Assembly: GCA_937960645.1 (NCBI GenBank)
Contig: CALGPJ010000020.1
Coordinates: 1 to 42,815 of the forward strand
Reading direction: 5' to 3'
DNA: 42,815 nucleotides
Source: an uncultured Spirochaetia bacterium
GTDB taxonomy: Bacteria; Spirochaetota; Spirochaetia; JABEVK01
The notes under the pieces are model-generated. The model made no database searches and was not told the origin of the DNA. It was given only the letters and a program-made list of their open reading frames with translations. Shown one piece after another: positions 33,139 to 40,857 of this stretch. The position numbers and the translations under genes were made by a program. Numbering within the stretch: position 1 is the first letter of the stretch; the number at the start of each line of letters is the position of its first letter.

Positions 33139-34150
33139 AGGGGGCCACCTCGTCCCAGGTCAACCCCAATTTTCCGCACCAATCCCGGAGCTTGTTTTCC
33201 AATTCCTCGGGCATGTTCCAGCCGATCTCGGCCACCTGGGATTGAAACCGCAAAGAGCGATCACCTGGCAGCCTTGCGCGGGCATCACGTGCTTCGATGA
33301 TTTCCCGCAGATGCCGCACCCGGGATTTTAGATCCTCGGCACCGGACGGTATGCCGATCACCAGGACGGTTTGACTGTGAACACCGATACCACCCGACAG
33401 AGGGACAGCTTCCGCACCCCACTCCCCCCCATTGAGTCCCGCGGTCAAAAATTCATGGAGGAGGGCCAATCCAAAGCCCTTGTGATCTCCTATGGGGCGA
33501 CCCGCCCCGCCCTGGAGTATCTCTTTTGCGGTGTTCGCCGGCCGGCCGTTCGCATCGAATCCCCAATACGGGGGGACAGGTCGATCCCCCAGGGCTGCCA
33601 GCGTCCCCAGGCTGGCGTAGGCCATGCACGCATCGAAGAGCACCAGGCCGGTATCTGCGGGACATCCGTAGCTTATCGGATTGTTGCCGATGACCATGGC
33701 CGAGCCTTCGGGAGAGGTCATGCTGGCATCGGTGTTGCTCCAAACCAGACCGAGGAATCCAGCCTCGGCGACAATCTCCGAGTACGGAAGACCCGCCAGA
33801 AAGTGGTTGGAATGGCGAATACTGCAGAGTCCCAGCCCCTGTTGGGCGGCGAGTTCGAGGGCCCGTAAGGTGATGAAATAACAATTCGATTCACCCAGGC
33901 CGTTGGCTCCATCGTAAATTTCCAGCGCACCAGCGGAATGTAGCAAGCGGATCTCGGCCCTGCCATCGATTCGTCCCCCGACCAAATGATTCAATCGCGA
34001 AGGCAGGTAAGTGAGGTCGTGGTGGCCGATCCCCTTGGTGGTGGCCCGACGAAACACCTGCGCAGCTCGGTGGGCGTTCTCTCTCGAGGCCCCCGCCGCA
34101 ACTAGCAACCTTTGGGCAAGCGCCTCGATTTGATGCGGGAAAAGTGTCAC
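33110..34150 (-). CDS. Type-2 malate/L-lactate dehydrogenase family oxidoreductase
   Basis: A 346-residue NAD(P)-dependent dehydrogenase of the Ldh_2 family. Family marks are the N-terminal helical segment with Gly-Ile-Gly-His-His-Asp-Leu, Tyr-Asp-Gly-x-Asn-Gly-Leu-Gly, Arg-His-Ser-Asn-His-Phe (catalytic His), Ile-Gly-Asn-Asn-Pro-Ile-Ser-Tyr-Gly-Cys-Pro, and Asp-His-Lys-Gly-Phe-Gly-Leu-Ala. The substrate (malate, lactate, ureidoglycolate or another 2-hydroxy acid) cannot be told. GTG 34150 is chosen: it follows a strong Shine-Dalgarno and overlaps the stop of the upstream hydrolase gene as GTGA. A TTG/ATG further upstream would lie inside that gene. The 3' end overlaps thrC by 29 bp. Confidence 0.85.
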   Translation of the reverse strand: MTLFPHQIEALAQRLLVAAGASRENAHRAAQVFRRATTKGIGHHDLTYLPSRLNHLVGGRIDGRAEIRLLHSAGALEIYDGANGLGESNCYFITLRALELAAQQGLGLCSIRHSNHFLAGLPYSEIVAEAGFLGLVWSNTDASMTSPEGSAMVIGNNPISYGCPADTGLVLFDACMAYASLGTLAALGDRPVPPYWGFDANGRPANTAKEILQGGAGRPIGDHKGFGLALLHEFLTAGLNGGEWGAEAVPLSGGIGVHSQTVLVIGIPSGAEDLKSRVRHLREIIEARDARARLPGDRSLRFQSQVAEIGWNMPEELENKLRDWCGKLGLTWDEVAPFSPDSTGNP

Positions 34151-34989
34151 TTTCCCACCCCCTGATCCTGGGTATAGCACCACGATGCGTTTTTGGGCAA
34201 AACCCAAAGCCGTGTTCGGCCGCTGGGCGTCTTCGGAGAGGCGTTTTGAACGACGAGGGCGGGAATCGAGGCCCAGGGGCTTTGTTGGAGCACGGCAGTC
34301 ACCTCGGCCAGGACCCTCTCCGGTGTGTTGTTGTTCGAGGATAAATGCACCAAAACAATTTCCTTAATTCTGTTGGGAAACCTCGATAGCTTGGCCAAAA
34401 AGCGGCCGGCCTCCAGGTTGGAAAGGTGGTACTGCGCGACCCGTTGCTTAAGAAAGATAGGATAACTACCGGCCCAGAGCATGTCGCCGCTGAAGTTCGA
34501 TTCGAGGACAAGGACATCGGAGTGCCGGGCTAACTCGATCATGGTATCATCCCAATTCCCGGTGTCGGTGATGATGGTGACGGTTGCGGATTTTCCTTTG
34601 ATGCTGTAACCCGCCGAAACTCTCACGTCGTGCAGGGTGTTGAACCCAAAGATCTGAAACCCAGCGATCCTCGTCTCCTGAAACAAACTCATTTCCTTCA
34701 GGGCTTCCTTTTCGGGCGCCTGGGACGATTCGAACCCCATGCCACGAGGAATGAAAACCGGCAGAGAAAACTTGCGCGACAGGGCGCAGACGCCGCGGGT
34801 ATGGTCCTGGTGATCGTGGGTCATCAAAATCGCGCGCAGGAGACGGGGGTCCTGATGGATGCCATTCATTCTTCTTAGGGTTTCTTTGAGGGAAAAACCG
34901 TTATCGATCATCACGGATCGGTCAAATTCCTGAAGTACGTAGGAATTTGCACTGCTGCCGGTACCTAAAATCCCCAACTTGAAACTCAT
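34147..34989 (-). CDS. Metallo-beta-lactamase-fold hydrolase, WalJ/YycJ-like
   Basis: A 280-residue cytoplasmic hydrolase. It opens Leu-Gly-Ile-Leu-Gly-Thr-Gly-Ser-Ser-Ala-Asn-Ser-Tyr, the WalJ/YycJ start. The metal motif is Met-Thr-His-Asp-His-Gln-Asp-His, followed by Ile-Thr-Asp-Thr-Gly, Val-Leu-Glu-Ser-Asn-Phe and Tyr-His-Leu-Ser-Asn. YycJ-type enzymes are linked to DNA replication-repair coupling as 5'-exonucleases; the role here is by family. Coupled to the downstream dehydrogenase gene by a 4-nt overlap. Divergent from the lipoprotein gene at 35067 across a 77-nt gap containing an inverted repeat. Confidence 0.85.
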   Translation of the reverse strand: MSFKLGILGTGSSANSYVLQEFDRSVMIDNGFSLKETLRRMNGIHQDPRLLRAILMTHDHQDHTRGVCALSRKFSLPVFIPRGMGFESSQAPEKEALKEMSLFQETRIAGFQIFGFNTLHDVRVSAGYSIKGKSATVTIITDTGNWDDTMIELARHSDVLVLESNFSGDMLWAGSYPIFLKQRVAQYHLSNLEAGRFLAKLSRFPNRIKEIVLVHLSSNNNTPERVLAEVTAVLQQSPWASIPALVVQNASPKTPSGRTRLWVLPKNASWCYTQDQGVGK

Positions 34990-35029
34990 TTTGCTGGCCT
35001 ACCCACTGGAAAAAACTTGATAATGGTTT

Positions 35030-35047
35030 ACAATGATATCACATTGT
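35030..35047. promoter_or_regulatory. Inverted repeat between divergent genes
   Basis: ACAATG-ATATCA-CATTGT has perfect 6-bp arms around a 6-nt centre. It lies in the 77-nt gap between the WalJ-like gene and the lipoprotein gene and could be an operator for either. Confidence 0.4.
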
Positions 35048-35066
35048 TGAAAAGGGAGTTGACCCG

Positions 35067-35618
35067 ATGAAACAGCCTTACGCAATCGTTATCCTGATCA
35101 GCCTTCTCGGCTGCCCCGCTGAACAGCCAGCCCCGCCGCCGCCGGCGCTCCCGTCGGGCAATACCGACGTGATGACCATGTTGGGTATCCAGAGCCTTGA
35201 AGAACTCCAGAACAATTTTCGTGAGGAAGAGTCCCGAGACGACAACGGACGGTTGACAGAAAAACGCTGGTACGACGCGACGGACGCCCTCCGTCTCCGA
35301 AAGATCTACGTTTACGACGAAAACGGCCGGGAAATCGAAAACCAGTTCTTCGACGGTAACGGCGAGAGGCTGTACACGTTCCGAATGCTCTACGACGAGC
35401 AGGGAAACCGAGTCGGCGAAAATCTCTACAACGATAAAGATGAATTGATCAGTACCTTCAAGTATGATATTCCCATCCCGGCAGAAGGGACCGTGGCTGC
35501 CCCTCCGGCCAGTCAGAATCTCGATCCGACCCTGCCTGCCAATAATCGTCCAGCATCGACGCGGGAAGAGTCCACTGCGGTCAGCGTGCCATCGGGTGCA
35601 TCGACAGTGGTCAAATGA
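35067..35618 (+). CDS. Lipoprotein with YD-type sequence repeats
   Basis: A 183-residue lipoprotein (Leu-Leu-Gly-Cys, Cys16) starting with a Pro-rich stretch. The middle has short repeats of the form Lys/Arg-x-Tyr-Asp-x-x-x-(x)-Arg/Leu and Tyr-Asp-Glu-x-Gly-Asn/Arg (about residues 60-135), similar to toxin or antigen-type 'YD' repeats, which bind ligands or partners. The tail is Ala/Pro/Ser/Thr-rich and likely disordered. Function unknown. GGGAG precedes the ATG by 9 nt. The next gene, an exported M15 peptidase, begins 12 nt after the stop in the same reading frame. Confidence 0.65.
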   Translation: MKQPYAIVILISLLGCPAEQPAPPPPALPSGNTDVMTMLGIQSLEELQNNFREEESRDDNGRLTEKRWYDATDALRLRKIYVYDENGREIENQFFDGNGERLYTFRMLYDEQGNRVGENLYNDKDELISTFKYDIPIPAEGTVAAPPASQNLDPTLPANNRPASTREESTAVSVPSGASTVVK

Positions 35619-35630
35619 CTGCAACATAAC

Positions 35631-36470
35631 TTGGTCCTGAGAATCTCGATCATTGCGGTGGGTCTGGGGCTTCTCTCCATCACCTCAACGACTCTCCCCC
35701 AGCAACGGGAGGTCGGTGTACTGGGCAGTCCTGTTTTATCGCCCTCGGGGCTCATCCCCTGGGAAATTGAACGCCTGAAAACAGCCTACCCGGGCTTCAT
35801 CAGGGACATCGACGAACGATACATTTACTGGTTTAACGGTGTACCCACCGATTGGCGCGAAGCAGGCGAGCTACTTTTGCGACATCTCACCACCCCTCCC
35901 AGCTACGCGCAGATCATGAGGAGCCACCCAACCCGGCACTTTTCCCGGGAGTTGGTTGCAGCGGTTTTTCAAAACGACGAAGGCCGTCAAGCCTTTCACG
36001 ATATTCTCAAAAAAGTTTATGGAGAAACGCCGCATCAGGTGGAGCGTAACTTGCGAGTTGTCCGCTTCATGCCGCGAACGCTGAATCTTCGGCTACGCTT
36101 CAACACCCGCAACGGAGCTGCCGACGCCCTGGAAGCCGTTGGCCGCGAATTGGACCGCCTGCCGGCCTCTTACCATCGCTACCTTTCCCGATCCACCAGC
36201 TACATCAACCGAAACATCAGAGGATCCCGGATTACCAGCCTCCATTCTCTGGGTATTGCCATCGATATCAATCCGCGTTACGGCGACTATTGGCGATGGG
36301 CGGTCCAGGCAACGGGCGAATTGACCCAAATCCCGCGCAACCGTATTCCCCTGGAAATCATCGAAATTTTCGAAAAACATGGATTTTTGTGGGGAGGCCG
36401 ATGGTATTTTTACGACACCATTCATTTCGAATACCGGCCGGAGCTGTTTTTGGATCGCCCGACCCCTTAA
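35631..36470 (+). CDS. Exported M15-family D-Ala-D-Ala-type peptidase
   Basis: A 279-residue exported zinc peptidase. Metal motifs of the VanY-like M15 fold are present: Ser-Leu-His-Ser-Leu-Gly-Ile-Ala-Ile-Asp (His and Asp ligands) and near the end Tyr-Asp-Thr-Ile-His-Phe-Glu-Tyr-Arg-Pro-Glu (third His). Arg-Phe-x-Pro-Arg and Ser-x-Ser-Tyr-Ile-Asn-Arg-Asn lie between. The family trims peptidoglycan stem peptides. The start is a TTG giving a good signal peptide; there is no Shine-Dalgarno, so translation is probably coupled to the lipoprotein gene ending 12 nt upstream. The stop overlaps convergent era by 4 bp. Confidence 0.78.
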   Translation: MVLRISIIAVGLGLLSITSTTLPQQREVGVLGSPVLSPSGLIPWEIERLKTAYPGFIRDIDERYIYWFNGVPTDWREAGELLLRHLTTPPSYAQIMRSHPTRHFSRELVAAVFQNDEGRQAFHDILKKVYGETPHQVERNLRVVRFMPRTLNLRLRFNTRNGAADALEAVGRELDRLPASYHRYLSRSTSYINRNIRGSRITSLHSLGIAIDINPRYGDYWRWAVQATGELTQIPRNRIPLEIIEIFEKHGFLWGGRWYFYDTIHFEYRPELFLDRPTP

Positions 36471-37345
36471 TCCCTCGATTCCGGAAATAGCCTGGAGAGA
36501 ATCCGGGCATCGGTTTTCCAATTTTGGGACACTCGGACACGAAGGTCCAAATACACCTTGCGCTCGAAAACCTGTTCCAGCTCAGACTGGCTGGCCATCC
36601 GGATTTCTTTGATTTGGGCCCCGGCACGCCCTACCACGATGCCTACCTGACTCTCGCGCTCCACCATGATGAACGCGCGTATCCAGAGGAGTTCTCCGTT
36701 TTGACGGTTTTCCAGGTCGGAAATTTGCACATATAAGGAATGAGGAATCTCCTCCCGAAGTCGAAGGATGGCCTGCTCCCTGATGATTTCAGCGATTCGA
36801 AATTCGGGGTCCTGGTCGGTATAGTACTCCGGCGGATACCAAAAGGGAGCCTCGGGAGCGAGTTTCGCCACGGTTTCCCACAGCTCCTCCAAGCCTTGAC
36901 CCGTCAACGCAGACACTAAAAGTCGAGGTACCCTGCCCAGAGCGTCCAAAAAGTTATCCCAATCGACTTGTGAAGGTAAATCGCCTTTGTTCAAAATCAC
37001 TATGGACGGTTTTCCGGACTTCAAGACGAGATCGCGTACCTGCTTCTCCTCTTCGCCGGGGGGCCTGGTTCGATCGAGAACGTAAAACAGCACATCGGCA
37101 TCGTTGAGAGCCCTGGCTGCCTCGGAACGAAGATAGAGATTTAAGGTACTCTGGCTGAGATAGAGCCCGGGCGTGTCCAAAAAGACCAGCTGCAGGTCAC
37201 TTCGTGTCGCGATACCTCGAACACAACGCCGAGTGGTTTGAGGAGTGGGGCTGACGATACTCACCTTGTGACCGCAAAGGCTGTTCACCAGGGTCGATTT
37301 TCCGGCGCTCGGACGCCCGATGATCGCCACCAGAGCTGCCTTCAA
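36467..37345 (-). CDS. era: GTPase Era (ribosome biogenesis)
   Basis: A 292-residue Ras-like GTPase with a C-terminal KH RNA-binding domain; it binds 16S rRNA and aids 30S maturation. Motifs: G1 Gly-Arg-Pro-Ser-Ala-Gly-Lys-Ser-Thr, G2 Pro-Gln-Thr-Thr-Arg, G3 Asp-Thr-Pro-Gly, G4 Asn-Lys-Gly-Asp, G5 Ser-Ala-Leu-Thr. The KH domain has Val-Gly-Arg-Ala-Gly-Ala-Gln-Ile-Lys-Glu-Ile. The start is TTG overlapping the stop of the HD-GYP gene (TTGA), with no clear Shine-Dalgarno; translation is coupled. The usual Gly at G1 position 2 from the end (NxGKST) is Ala here. Confidence 0.94.
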   Translation of the reverse strand: MKAALVAIIGRPSAGKSTLVNSLCGHKVSIVSPTPQTTRRCVRGIATRSDLQLVFLDTPGLYLSQSTLNLYLRSEAARALNDADVLFYVLDRTRPPGEEEKQVRDLVLKSGKPSIVILNKGDLPSQVDWDNFLDALGRVPRLLVSALTGQGLEELWETVAKLAPEAPFWYPPEYYTDQDPEFRIAEIIREQAILRLREEIPHSLYVQISDLENRQNGELLWIRAFIMVERESQVGIVVGRAGAQIKEIRMASQSELEQVFERKVYLDLRVRVSQNWKTDARILSRLFPESRD

Positions 37346-38781
37346 GAATCGTTATCCGCGTATTTGTTCTTGATTTCCAAAATCTTGTCTTCCAGCTCGA
37401 CAAAAATATCGGTCAGAACCGGATCGAACTGGGTGCCCCGATTCCGTTTGATTTCCACCATGGCTTCCCCGTGGGACCATGCCGGCTTGTAAGGGCGACG
37501 GCTCGTCAGGGCATCGTAAACATCTGCCAGGGCCTCGATGCGCGCGCTCAGCGGAATTTTATCCCCCTTGAGACCATGGGGATAACCGCCGCCATCCCAA
37601 CGCTCGTGGTGGTGCAAGGCTATATGCGTAGCCATAGAAAGGTAACTTTGCTCACCCAGCTCTTTATCGGCCTGACTGAGAATCTGCCACCCCCAGATGG
37701 TATGGCGGCGCATGATTTCCCATTCTTCGACGTTCAATCCCCCGCGCTTACGCAGGATGCTGTCCGGAACGGCCACCTTGCCGATGTCATGAAGCATGCT
37801 GGAAAGCCGGATATCCTCCACGTAGCTCTCGCTGATGTGAAAATTGAAGGGCTGACGCCGATAGACCTCCTCGGCCAGGAGGGCCGAGTACTCGCAGATT
37901 CGATAGAGGTGATTCCCGGTTTCCTGGTCGCGATATTCGGCCAATCGAGCCAGGGCCCGGATGCTGGTGGTTTGAATCTTTTGAAGGGCCAGGGCGCCGT
38001 TGATCAGTTGATTGTTGAGCAGATGCTGGATTTCGAGCTCTTCTTTGATAGTGTCCGCCGAGCTCAGGAACTCCGTGACGTCGAAGAGGACTCCGTGGAT
38101 GGTGCCGTTTTTGTAAACACAGTGGTCCTTGACCGTGAGGAGCCGGCCATTCCGATGCCGAATTTTGAGCTCAAAACTGTTGGTGTATCCTCGATCCTTG
38201 AGCAGCGAGATTTGTTGAAGGCGGGCGGAACTCGAGATCACATCTTTCCAGCTCTTGGCCAGCTCCGGAAAACTGCGGTAGCCCAGCATTTGAACCAGGG
38301 TGGTGTTGCAGCTCAAAAGGATGTCGGATTCGTTGGTGATGTACATCGGCAAGCCCAACTGATCGGGAAGCAGGGGAAAGGTATCGTTGGCAGGACTAAA
38401 ACCGTTGCGCGGGCAAAGGTCGCGCAGCTTGTTTAATATCAGGAAGATCATCCAACCGAAGTTGTTCAGAAAGGCGGATGGATCGGGATGTTGGATGACG
38501 ACGAAGCCTAAATCGTGCACAGGTTTGTTGCACGGGTAGATGACCGCACTGCTGTCCAGACCCGGTAAATGACGAAAAGGATCGGGAACATCTCTTCCAT
38601 CAAAAATCACCAGGGGAACCAGTATGTTGGGATTGCCCTCGTGGAATTGGACGAAGCCGACCTCGGGCAGGGTGGAAAGATACGACCGCGCAAGGGCAAA
38701 CTGGGCTTCCCGGATAGGTTCCTGATCCAACTTGCTGAAAAGGTTTACCAAACCGGTCTGGTTGATACTCAGTGTCTCCAC
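37342..38781 (-). CDS. PAS-HD-GYP cyclic-di-GMP phosphodiesterase-type protein
   Basis: A 479-residue cytoplasmic signalling protein. Residues ~1-140 look like a GAF-like or novel sensor region. ~150-250 is a PAS domain (Tyr-Ile-Thr-Asn-Glu-Ser-Asp-Ile-Leu ... Phe-Glu-Leu-Lys-Ile-Arg-His-Arg-Asn-Gly). ~270-465 is an HD-GYP domain with His-Asp-Ile-Gly-Lys, His-His-His-Glu-Arg-Trp-Asp-Gly-Gly-Gly-Tyr-Pro and Ala-Asp-Val-Tyr-Asp-Ala-Leu. Such proteins break down cyclic-di-GMP, linking to the PilZ-like gene at 15652. The start is GTG with AAGGAG 9 nt upstream. First gene of a unit with era; its promoter overlaps that of divergent clpP. Confidence 0.9.
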   Translation of the reverse strand: METLSINQTGLVNLFSKLDQEPIREAQFALARSYLSTLPEVGFVQFHEGNPNILVPLVIFDGRDVPDPFRHLPGLDSSAVIYPCNKPVHDLGFVVIQHPDPSAFLNNFGWMIFLILNKLRDLCPRNGFSPANDTFPLLPDQLGLPMYITNESDILLSCNTTLVQMLGYRSFPELAKSWKDVISSSARLQQISLLKDRGYTNSFELKIRHRNGRLLTVKDHCVYKNGTIHGVLFDVTEFLSSADTIKEELEIQHLLNNQLINGALALQKIQTTSIRALARLAEYRDQETGNHLYRICEYSALLAEEVYRRQPFNFHISESYVEDIRLSSMLHDIGKVAVPDSILRKRGGLNVEEWEIMRRHTIWGWQILSQADKELGEQSYLSMATHIALHHHERWDGGGYPHGLKGDKIPLSARIEALADVYDALTSRRPYKPAWSHGEAMVEIKRNRGTQFDPVLTDIFVELEDKILEIKNKYADNDS

Positions 38782-38794
38782 CCCGCCTTGCTCC

Positions 38795-38823
38795 TTGTTT
38801 CCCGAGTTATTCTTGATTATACT
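38795..38823 (+). promoter_or_regulatory. Promoter of the clpP-purC unit
   Basis: TTGTTT (38795-38800), 17 nt, TATACT (38818-38823). Its -10 shares bases with the -10 of the divergent HD-GYP promoter. Confidence 0.5.
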
Positions 38824-38845
38824 ACCAGTGTCCCTTCCTTGTAAA
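38816..38845 (-). promoter_or_regulatory. Promoter of the HD-GYP-era unit
   Basis: On the minus strand: TTTACA (38845-38840), 18 nt, TATAAT (38821-38816). The perfect -10 overlaps the -10 of the clpP promoter on the other strand, so the two starts should compete. Confidence 0.65.
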
Positions 38846-38881
38846 CAGGATTGTAATAATTTTTACTTATCAGAGGTTCTC

Positions 38882-39487
38882 ATGCCCACAAGTCCCACAA
38901 AAGATGCCCCGGAAAAAAAGAAAAAAGCGAGTTCACAGGACCAAAATCAGGACGAAAATCGTTTTTTGAAAACTCGTACCATCCTTTTGAGCGGGGAAAT
39001 CAACAAAGGTCTGGTCAAGCGAGTCATCACACAACTCCTGATCCTGGAACAGGAAAGTTCCCAGCCCATCAAACTTTTTATCGACAGCCCTGGTGGTGAT
39101 GTCGATGCCGGTTATGCCCTGTTCGATATGATCCGGTTCATCCTGGCACCTGTGTACACCATCGGCATGGGCCTGGTGGCGAGCGCGGGCGCCCTCATCC
39201 TTTTGGGCGCACCCAGGGAAAGGCGTTTAGGGCTTCCCAACTCGCATTATCTCATTCACCAGCCCCTGTCCGGTATCCGCGGTGTCGCGACAGAAATCGA
39301 AATCCATGCCAAGGAACTGGAAAAGCTGCGACTTAAGATCAACCAACTCATCTCCCTGGAAACCGGCCAGCCTATCGAGCGGGTGGAAAAAGACACCGAC
39401 CGTGATTTCTGGATGAACGCCGAGGAGGCAACGGAATACGGATTGATCAGCAGGGTCGTTTCCACCCGAAAAGAACTCACGATCTGA
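38882..39487 (+). CDS. clpP: ClpP-family serine protease
   Basis: A 201-residue ClpP-type subunit. The triad is present: Ser101 in Gly-Leu-Val-Ala-Ser-Ala-Gly-Ala, His126 in Leu-Ile-His-Gln-Pro and Asp175 in Asp-Thr-Asp-Arg-Asp-Phe-Trp-Met. Ser-Pro-Gly-Gly-Asp-Val is the oxyanion-loop motif. The N-terminus differs from housekeeping ClpP: a Lys-rich, charged leader of ~28 residues precedes Thr-Arg-Thr-Ile-Leu-Leu-Ser-Gly-Glu-Ile. This, and the absence of clpX next door, suggest a second ClpP paralogue. ATG 38882 has AGAGG 6 nt upstream. purC follows after 3 nt. Confidence 0.88.
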   Translation: MPTSPTKDAPEKKKKASSQDQNQDENRFLKTRTILLSGEINKGLVKRVITQLLILEQESSQPIKLFIDSPGGDVDAGYALFDMIRFILAPVYTIGMGLVASAGALILLGAPRERRLGLPNSHYLIHQPLSGIRGVATEIEIHAKELEKLRLKINQLISLETGQPIERVEKDTDRDFWMNAEEATEYGLISRVVSTRKELTI

Positions 39488-39490
39488 TTC

Positions 39491-40420
39491 ATGTCGGTAT
39501 TTGAGGGCTTCGATCCCCTGCGACTTCCCCAGGGCCCTGGTTTTTACCGTGGCAAGGTGAGGGATATCCTCGATTACGGCTCGTATTTAGCCATCACCAC
39601 GACGGATCGCATCAGCGCCTTCGACCGCGTGTTAGGCCTCGTCCCGGAAAAGGGCGAAATCCTCCACCATCTTAGTCTATTTTGGTTCTACCACACCCAG
39701 GATATTTTGCCTAACGCTCTGGTGGGAAGCCTTGGCCCCAGAACGGCACTCATGAAGAAGGCCGCGCCGCTTAGGGTGGAAATCATTGTCCGCGGCTACC
39801 TGACGGGGAGCGTCCTTCGGGACTACCCCACAGCACAAAAGATTTGGGAGCTACCCCCAGGACTCAGCCCTCATCAAAAACTGCCCAGGCCCTGGGTCAC
39901 ACCGACGACAAAATCCGAGCACGGCCACGATGAGCCGATCAGTAGGGAAGCCATCATTCGCCAAAACCTGGTGTCCGAACAGATATGGGCCGAGGTCGAA
40001 CACAAGGCCATCGAGCTTTACTCCAGGGGCGCACAGTTATTGGAAACGCGCGGCTTGATTTTGGTTGATACCAAATACGAAATGGGCCTCATCGACGGTC
40101 AACTCGTTCTGATCGACGAGCTGCACACACCCGATTCCAGCCGTTTTTGGTACCGCGACAGCTACGAGAAGTCCCTCAGCCTGAAAGCTCAACCTCGTCA
40201 GTTGGACAAGGAGGTCTTCCGCACCTGGCTCCTGGAAAGGGGCTGGAAGGGAGAGGGAGAGCCGCCGCAAGTTCCTGCCGAAGTGTGGCGCCAGGTCCGA
40301 GAACGGTATCTGGAGGCGTTTACAGCCGCTACGGGTTACGAATTTCACCCATCGAATTGGACCAACGACGATTACTACCGGGAGGTCTTGCTCTGGAGTC
40401 CCCAACGTTGCGGTGCATAA
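39491..40420 (+). CDS. purC: SAICAR synthetase (PurC)
   Basis: Purine synthesis step joining aspartate to CAIR; 309 residues, the long (fungal/PurC2-like) form. Motifs: Arg-Gly-Lys-Val-Arg-Asp at the start, Thr-Asp-Arg-Ile-Ser-Ala-Phe-Asp-Arg-Val-Leu, Val-Arg-Gly-Tyr-Leu-Thr-Gly-Ser, Lys-Ser-Glu-His-Gly-His-Asp-Glu-Pro-Ile, Val-Asp-Thr-Lys-Tyr-Glu and Asp-Glu-Leu-His-Thr-Pro-Asp-Ser-Ser-Arg. All active-site stretches are intact. No Shine-Dalgarno; the ATG lies 3 nt after the clpP stop, so translation is probably coupled. Followed by a terminator shared with rpsU. Confidence 0.96.
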   Translation: MSVFEGFDPLRLPQGPGFYRGKVRDILDYGSYLAITTTDRISAFDRVLGLVPEKGEILHHLSLFWFYHTQDILPNALVGSLGPRTALMKKAAPLRVEIIVRGYLTGSVLRDYPTAQKIWELPPGLSPHQKLPRPWVTPTTKSEHGHDEPISREAIIRQNLVSEQIWAEVEHKAIELYSRGAQLLETRGLILVDTKYEMGLIDGQLVLIDELHTPDSSRFWYRDSYEKSLSLKAQPRQLDKEVFRTWLLERGWKGEGEPPQVPAEVWRQVRERYLEAFTAATGYEFHPSNWTNDDYYREVLLWSPQRCGA

Positions 40421-40505
40421 GGCTACGTCTCCCAACGAGAGAGGCAAGTAATCACATTTGGTGACGAGCTCTTCGCCAGTCTATTCACCGCTAAAAATAA
40501 ATGAA

Positions 40506-40525
40506 AAGCGCCGATGACGGCGCTT
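40506..40525. terminator. Bidirectional terminator between purC and rpsU
   Basis: AAGCGCCG (40506-40513), loop ATGA, CGGCGCTT (40518-40525): perfect 8-bp stem. A T-run follows on the plus strand (for purC) and TTTCATTT on the minus strand (for rpsU). It is the only convergent junction in the window with such a structure. Confidence 0.85.
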
Positions 40526-40538
40526 GATTTTTTAGGAA

Positions 40539-40748
40539 CTAACCGCGGTAAGTTTGGTGCATCTTACGGAGCTTCTTTTGAAGCTTGCGTTCGATGGATT
40601 TTTTCTTTCGATTGCGGATTTCAGAAGGCTTTTCATAAAACTCGCGCTTTTTGAACTCGCGAATGATGCCTTCTTTTTCAACCATACGCTTGAAGCGCTT
40701 GAGGGCTTTGTCGAGACTTTCAGAATCGTCTACATAAACGAAAGCGAT
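40539..40748 (-). CDS. rpsU: 30S ribosomal protein S21, apparent AUC start
   Basis: A 69-residue basic ribosomal protein too short for simple ORF lists. It reads [20 protein letters not shown], then [17 protein letters not shown] and an Arg/Lys-rich helical tail, the S21 pattern. No ATG, GTG or TTG occurs in frame between the upstream stop (10 codons before) and the S21 sequence. An ATC codon at 40748-40746 is exactly 7 nt after GGAGG in a GGAGGTGAT Shine-Dalgarno fully complementary to the 16S tail, so initiation at AUC is the best reading. Own promoter upstream. Confidence 0.9.
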   Translation of the reverse strand: MAFVYVDDSESLDKALKRFKRMVEKEGIIREFKKREFYEKPSEIRNRKKKSIERKLQKKLRKMHQTYRG

Positions 40749-40778
40749 GCTATCACCTCCTCGTGGTATTTCTAGCTA

Positions 40779-40807
40779 AACTTAGCCTAATCAGGGATGC
40801 CTGTCAA
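40779..40807 (-). promoter_or_regulatory. Promoter of rpsU
   Basis: On the minus strand: TTGACA (40807-40802), 17 nt, TAAGTT (40784-40779). The leader is about 25 nt and ends in the perfect Shine-Dalgarno. Confidence 0.55.
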
Positions 40808-40823
40808 GAAACACCCCCCACCC

Positions 40824-40852
40824 TTGACCCCGAACCATCGAGCCTGTAAAAA
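40824..40852 (+). promoter_or_regulatory. Leaderless-type promoter of the rRNA methyltransferase gene
   Basis: TTGACC (40824-40829), 17 nt, TAAAAA (40847-40852), then 5 nt and GTG at 40858. No Shine-Dalgarno is present. Confidence 0.6.
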
Positions 40853-40857
40853 ATATT

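Noticed and set aside
37471-38436. 321-codon plus-strand frame opposite the HD-GYP gene
   Set aside because: Antisense shadow; the HD-GYP and PAS motifs lie on the minus strand.
40554-40775. 73-codon plus-strand frame over rpsU
   Set aside because: The minus strand encodes ribosomal protein S21 with a perfect Shine-Dalgarno; the plus frame is its shadow.
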